Shown here: positions 62,023-64,000 of the stretch, piece by piece
Position numbering within the stretch: the stretch's first letter is position 1
How the letters are laid out: each line of letters opens with the position of its first letter
Origin: CAZKUR01 sp964556005
Lineage (GTDB): Bacteria > Bacteroidota > Ignavibacteria > Ignavibacteriales > Ignavibacteriaceae
Length of the DNA stretch: 64,000 nucleotides
Reading direction: 5' to 3'
Assembly (NCBI GenBank): GCA_964556005.1
Contig: CAZKUR010000006.1
Span: forward strand, 1 to 64,000
The notes under the pieces: generated by a model
What the model was told of the DNA's origin: nothing
Databases searched by the model: none
Seen by the model: only the letters and a program-made list of their open reading frames with translations
Program-made: the position numbers and the translations under genes

Positions 62023-62490
62023 TTATTTCATGCGCATTTCATGCTGCAATTTTGTTTTTAATTCATCTATTTTTTGTCTTTTCACTCCGCTGACCGTCAG
62101 CCTGCCGGAAGTTACCGGGTCTCTTATTACTGCCGCCATCACTGCCTCTTTATCGATGATCATCACCATTCTTTTCCCAACATTTTGTTCTGTTGCTTCT
62201 TTGAATTTTGATGCAGCTGTTTTTTTTAATTTTATGTTCAATACATATAATTCGTTTCCATCTAACTTTGCTGTCCCCGTGCTGCAATAGTCAATATCAT
62301 TAACAGTGATTACCGGGTTTTGTTCAAGACAAAGCGTATCTGATAAATATATAATTGTATTCTTATTATTTTGTGCAGAACAGGAATCTCGCGGTATACT
62401 TAGATACAAACCAGTTTCAATGGACCTTGATTGCGGGAAAATATTTAATGCAGAAATTATTAGAATTAAAAATAATATTTGGGATTTCAT
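62023..62490 (-). CDS. Exported stand-alone SecD-P1-like domain protein (tentative)
   Basis: A 155-residue exported protein with a signal peptide (MKSQILFLILIISALNIFPQ). Residues about 75-145 (LNIKLKKTAASKFKEATEQ, then NVGKRMVMIIDKEAVMAAV and VTSGRLTVSG) resemble the P1 head subdomain of SecD, which has a similar T-x-x-N-x-G-K-x-hydrophobic-D-x-x-V pattern. Here it lacks any membrane domain. It follows an MCE gene on the same strand with 40 bp between them. Function is unknown. Confidence 0.6.
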   Translation of the reverse strand: MKSQILFLILIISALNIFPQSRSIETGLYLSIPRDSCSAQNNKNTIIYLSDTLCLEQNPVITVNDIDYCSTGTAKLDGNELYVLNIKLKKTAASKFKEATEQNVGKRMVMIIDKEAVMAAVIRDPVTSGRLTVSGVKRQKIDELKTKLQHEMRMK

Positions 62491-62530
62491 GTTCTAATTT
62501 CCATTCGTATTTAACAAGTTTAATGAGATA

Positions 62531-63493
62531 CTAAAAAACAGAAATATTAACATATCTCTCAGGATGTTCTCTTAAATCAATGACGAGATTATTCAATTCG
62601 GTTAATACAGAATTTAATTTAGTGTACAATTTATTATCATTGAATAATCCGCCGACAACTGTGCTGTCGCTTTCAGTTTTTGCAAGCAAATTATTTAATT
62701 TTTTTGCGATTGAATTTGTAGCGACATATAATGAATCTTCCGATAAAAGTTTTCCGAGAGTTCCTTTCCCGTTTTTAATATCGGTACTCACTTTATTCAG
62801 ATTTTTTGCAACACTATTTAAATTTTCAAACAAAGAATTATCATATGCCAATTTGCCGAGCGAACCTTTTTGATTAACAACCGCATCTGTAAATGATCGT
62901 AAGTCATCGACAATTGTTTCAAGATTTTTTGCGGTATTTGGACTATTGATTAATTTGCCGAGACTTCCCTGCCCTTTTGAAATTGAATCGGTTATAGCTT
63001 TTAAGTTATTGAGGACTTGAGTAAAATCCTCCAATGCAGGCTGGATTTTTTCCGTAAATGCATCAAGCGTTAAAGTTTTTTTTACATGAATAAAATTACC
63101 ATCTTTTAGCGGAGGTTCATTCGGCTGGCCCAATGAAATATCTACAAATTTATCGCCTAACAATCCCAGCGTTTTTATTTGTGCGGAAGAATTTTCCGTT
63201 ATCTGCTGTTGAAAATCGTTTTTTATATTAAGTGTTATAACTATTCCATTCTCACCGTTTAAACTATTGAACTTAATATCTCCGACATCGCCGATCTTCA
63301 AACCGCCCAATGAAACCAATGAGCCGTTCGATAATCCCTGGACATCGGTTACAAACATTTTAAGCTGGTAAGTTTTTGAAAAAAAAGTTCCCTGAGTCCC
63401 GACCAGGAAAATAAAAATAAAAAATATTACGAGACCGATGAAAACCGTAAGACCAACTTTTAAATTTGAAAAACTTAAAGGTGATTTTGTCAT
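62531..63493 (-). CDS. MCE/MlaD family lipid-transport protein
   Basis: A 320-residue protein with an N-terminal membrane segment (VGLTVFIGLVIFFIFIFLVG) and one MCE domain (about residues 38-115, MFVTDVQGLSNGSLVSLGGLKIG). A long helical C-terminal region repeats segments such as KGQGSLGKLI, QKGSLGKLA and GKGTLGKLL, about every 50 residues. It starts right after the ABC ATPase gene, so together they belong to an Mla-type system for phospholipid transfer between membranes. Confidence 0.9.
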   Translation of the reverse strand: MTKSPLSFSNLKVGLTVFIGLVIFFIFIFLVGTQGTFFSKTYQLKMFVTDVQGLSNGSLVSLGGLKIGDVGDIKFNSLNGENGIVITLNIKNDFQQQITENSSAQIKTLGLLGDKFVDISLGQPNEPPLKDGNFIHVKKTLTLDAFTEKIQPALEDFTQVLNNLKAITDSISKGQGSLGKLINSPNTAKNLETIVDDLRSFTDAVVNQKGSLGKLAYDNSLFENLNSVAKNLNKVSTDIKNGKGTLGKLLSEDSLYVATNSIAKKLNNLLAKTESDSTVVGGLFNDNKLYTKLNSVLTELNNLVIDLREHPERYVNISVF

Positions 63494-64000
63494 TTAATGT
63501 TCCAATTCTTTTTGTCTTAATAATTCGGCATCCTGGTAGACTTCGTAAAAGAAATCCTGTACGAATTTATTCTGAGAATTCAACATATTTGATACGGTGC
63601 CGGATTCAACAATCTTTCCTTCATTTATAACGGTAAGTGCATCGCCGATTGAAATTGCATCATTTAAAATATGAGTAACAACGACTGAAGTTGAGCCTTC
63701 ATCTTGGACACGTTTAATTAGCTGCAAAATAGATTTGGAGTTAATCGGATCGAGGCCGGTTGTAGGTTCATCGTAAAGGATAATTTCAGGTTTGGAAGCT
63801 AAAGCACGTGCAATAGCGACTCTCTTTTTCATGCCTCCGCTCAGTTGATCGGGGTTTACCTTCTCGCTGCCGGATAAATTTACAAAAGATAAAGCTTCCA
63901 AAATTCGCTCTTTAATTTCCCTGCTGCTCAGTTTGCCGTTTTCATATAAAAAATAGCCGATGTTGTCTTCAACGCTTAACGAATCAAATAATGCGTTTTG
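63494..64000 (-). CDS. ABC transporter ATP-binding protein, MlaF type, 5' end cut by window edge
   Basis: The last 168 residues of an ABC ATPase that powers MCE-type lipid transport. The frame is open to base 64000 and begins QNALFDSLSVEDNIGYFLYE, which includes the Q-loop region. The ABC signature is LSGGMKKRVAIARAL, Walker B is IILYDEPTTGLDP and the H-loop His is in VVVTHIL. The Walker A part lies outside. The MlaE permease is expected further upstream, beyond the window. Confidence 0.9.
   Translation of the reverse strand, partial: QNALFDSLSVEDNIGYFLYENGKLSSREIKERILEALSFVNLSGSEKVNPDQLSGGMKKRVAIARALASKPEIILYDEPTTGLDPINSKSILQLIKRVQDEGSTSVVVTHILNDAISIGDALTVINEGKIVESGTVSNMLNSQNKFVQDFFYEVYQDAELLRQKELEH

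Noticed and set aside
61770..62093. A complete 107-residue gene at the transposase remnant
   Set aside because: The family match starts upstream at 61737 and stops at 62009; the last residues are non-homologous read-through into the tail of the next gene.
1..64000. CRISPR arrays, tRNA or rRNA genes and complete prophages
   Set aside because: No regularly spaced repeats, cloverleaf-like sequences, rRNA stretches or phage structural genes were recognised.

Overview
The window reads as a contig of a low-GC, Gram-negative bacterium of the Bacteroidetes/Chlorobi lineage, most likely class Ignavibacteria. Three things point there: secreted proteins ending in type IX secretion (T9SS) sorting tails (one with the NYPNPFNP motif), the housekeeping gene order (topA-xer-hpf-hprK, scpA-scpB-rluB), and paired 2-oxoacid:ferredoxin oxidoreductases. 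This assignment is inferred from gene content; no rRNA or tRNA gene is visible. A run of ten Ns at 14142-14151 shows the sequence is a scaffolded assembly.

Region 1 (1-8311, + strand) is a tightly overlapping run: the 3' part of purF, a large T9SS-exported subtilisin-like protease, pgsA, ftsY, a lipid kinase and a small membrane protein. Region 2 (8418-39379, almost all - strand) is mostly housekeeping: a CLC chloride transporter, hbd and thiolase, holB, a DUF2795 protein, an M23 peptidase, hprK, hpf, a Xer recombinase, topA, an Smg-like protein, ybeY, an MBL hydrolase, a gamma-carbonic anhydrase-like protein, a DUF3108 protein, a CtpA-type protease, a Wzi-like outer-membrane protein, a glycosyltransferase, lysS, a PBP4-type carboxypeptidase, rluB, scpB, scpA, trpS, an HNH nuclease with a frame problem at its 5' end, acpS, ggt, an MCE protein, a CorC/CNNM protein and ssb.

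Region 3 (39744-45645, + strand) is a compact catabolic cluster: methylmalonyl-CoA mutase catalytic subunit, methylmalonyl-CoA epimerase and the four subunits of a Na+-pumping, biotin-dependent methylmalonyl-CoA decarboxylase. Together they would convert succinyl-CoA to propionyl-CoA and export Na+. Region 4 (45828-54762) is looser and accessory-like, with long gene-free stretches: a MORN-repeat protein, a UDG-like protein, an orphan structured RNA with a strong terminator, a CAP-domain protein whose T9SS tail has decayed, a GH47 alpha-mannosidase-like enzyme, a T9SS-exported endonuclease/phosphatase-fold protein, a flavin-binding-type protein and a lipoprotein.

Region 5 (55102-61145, - strand) holds two complete, similarly organised korAB pairs, each with its own terminator. 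They could supply succinyl-CoA to the Region 3 pathway. The end (61737-64000) has a truncated IS4-type transposase remnant, a stand-alone SecD-P1-like protein, a second MCE protein and the start of its ABC ATPase, which runs off the window.

No CRISPR array, tRNA, rRNA or complete mobile element was seen. The observations most worth a second look are the orphan structured RNA, the degraded sorting module behind the CAP gene, the bacterial GH47 enzyme, the Fe-S-type TrpRS motif, and the terminator that abuts the holB start codon.
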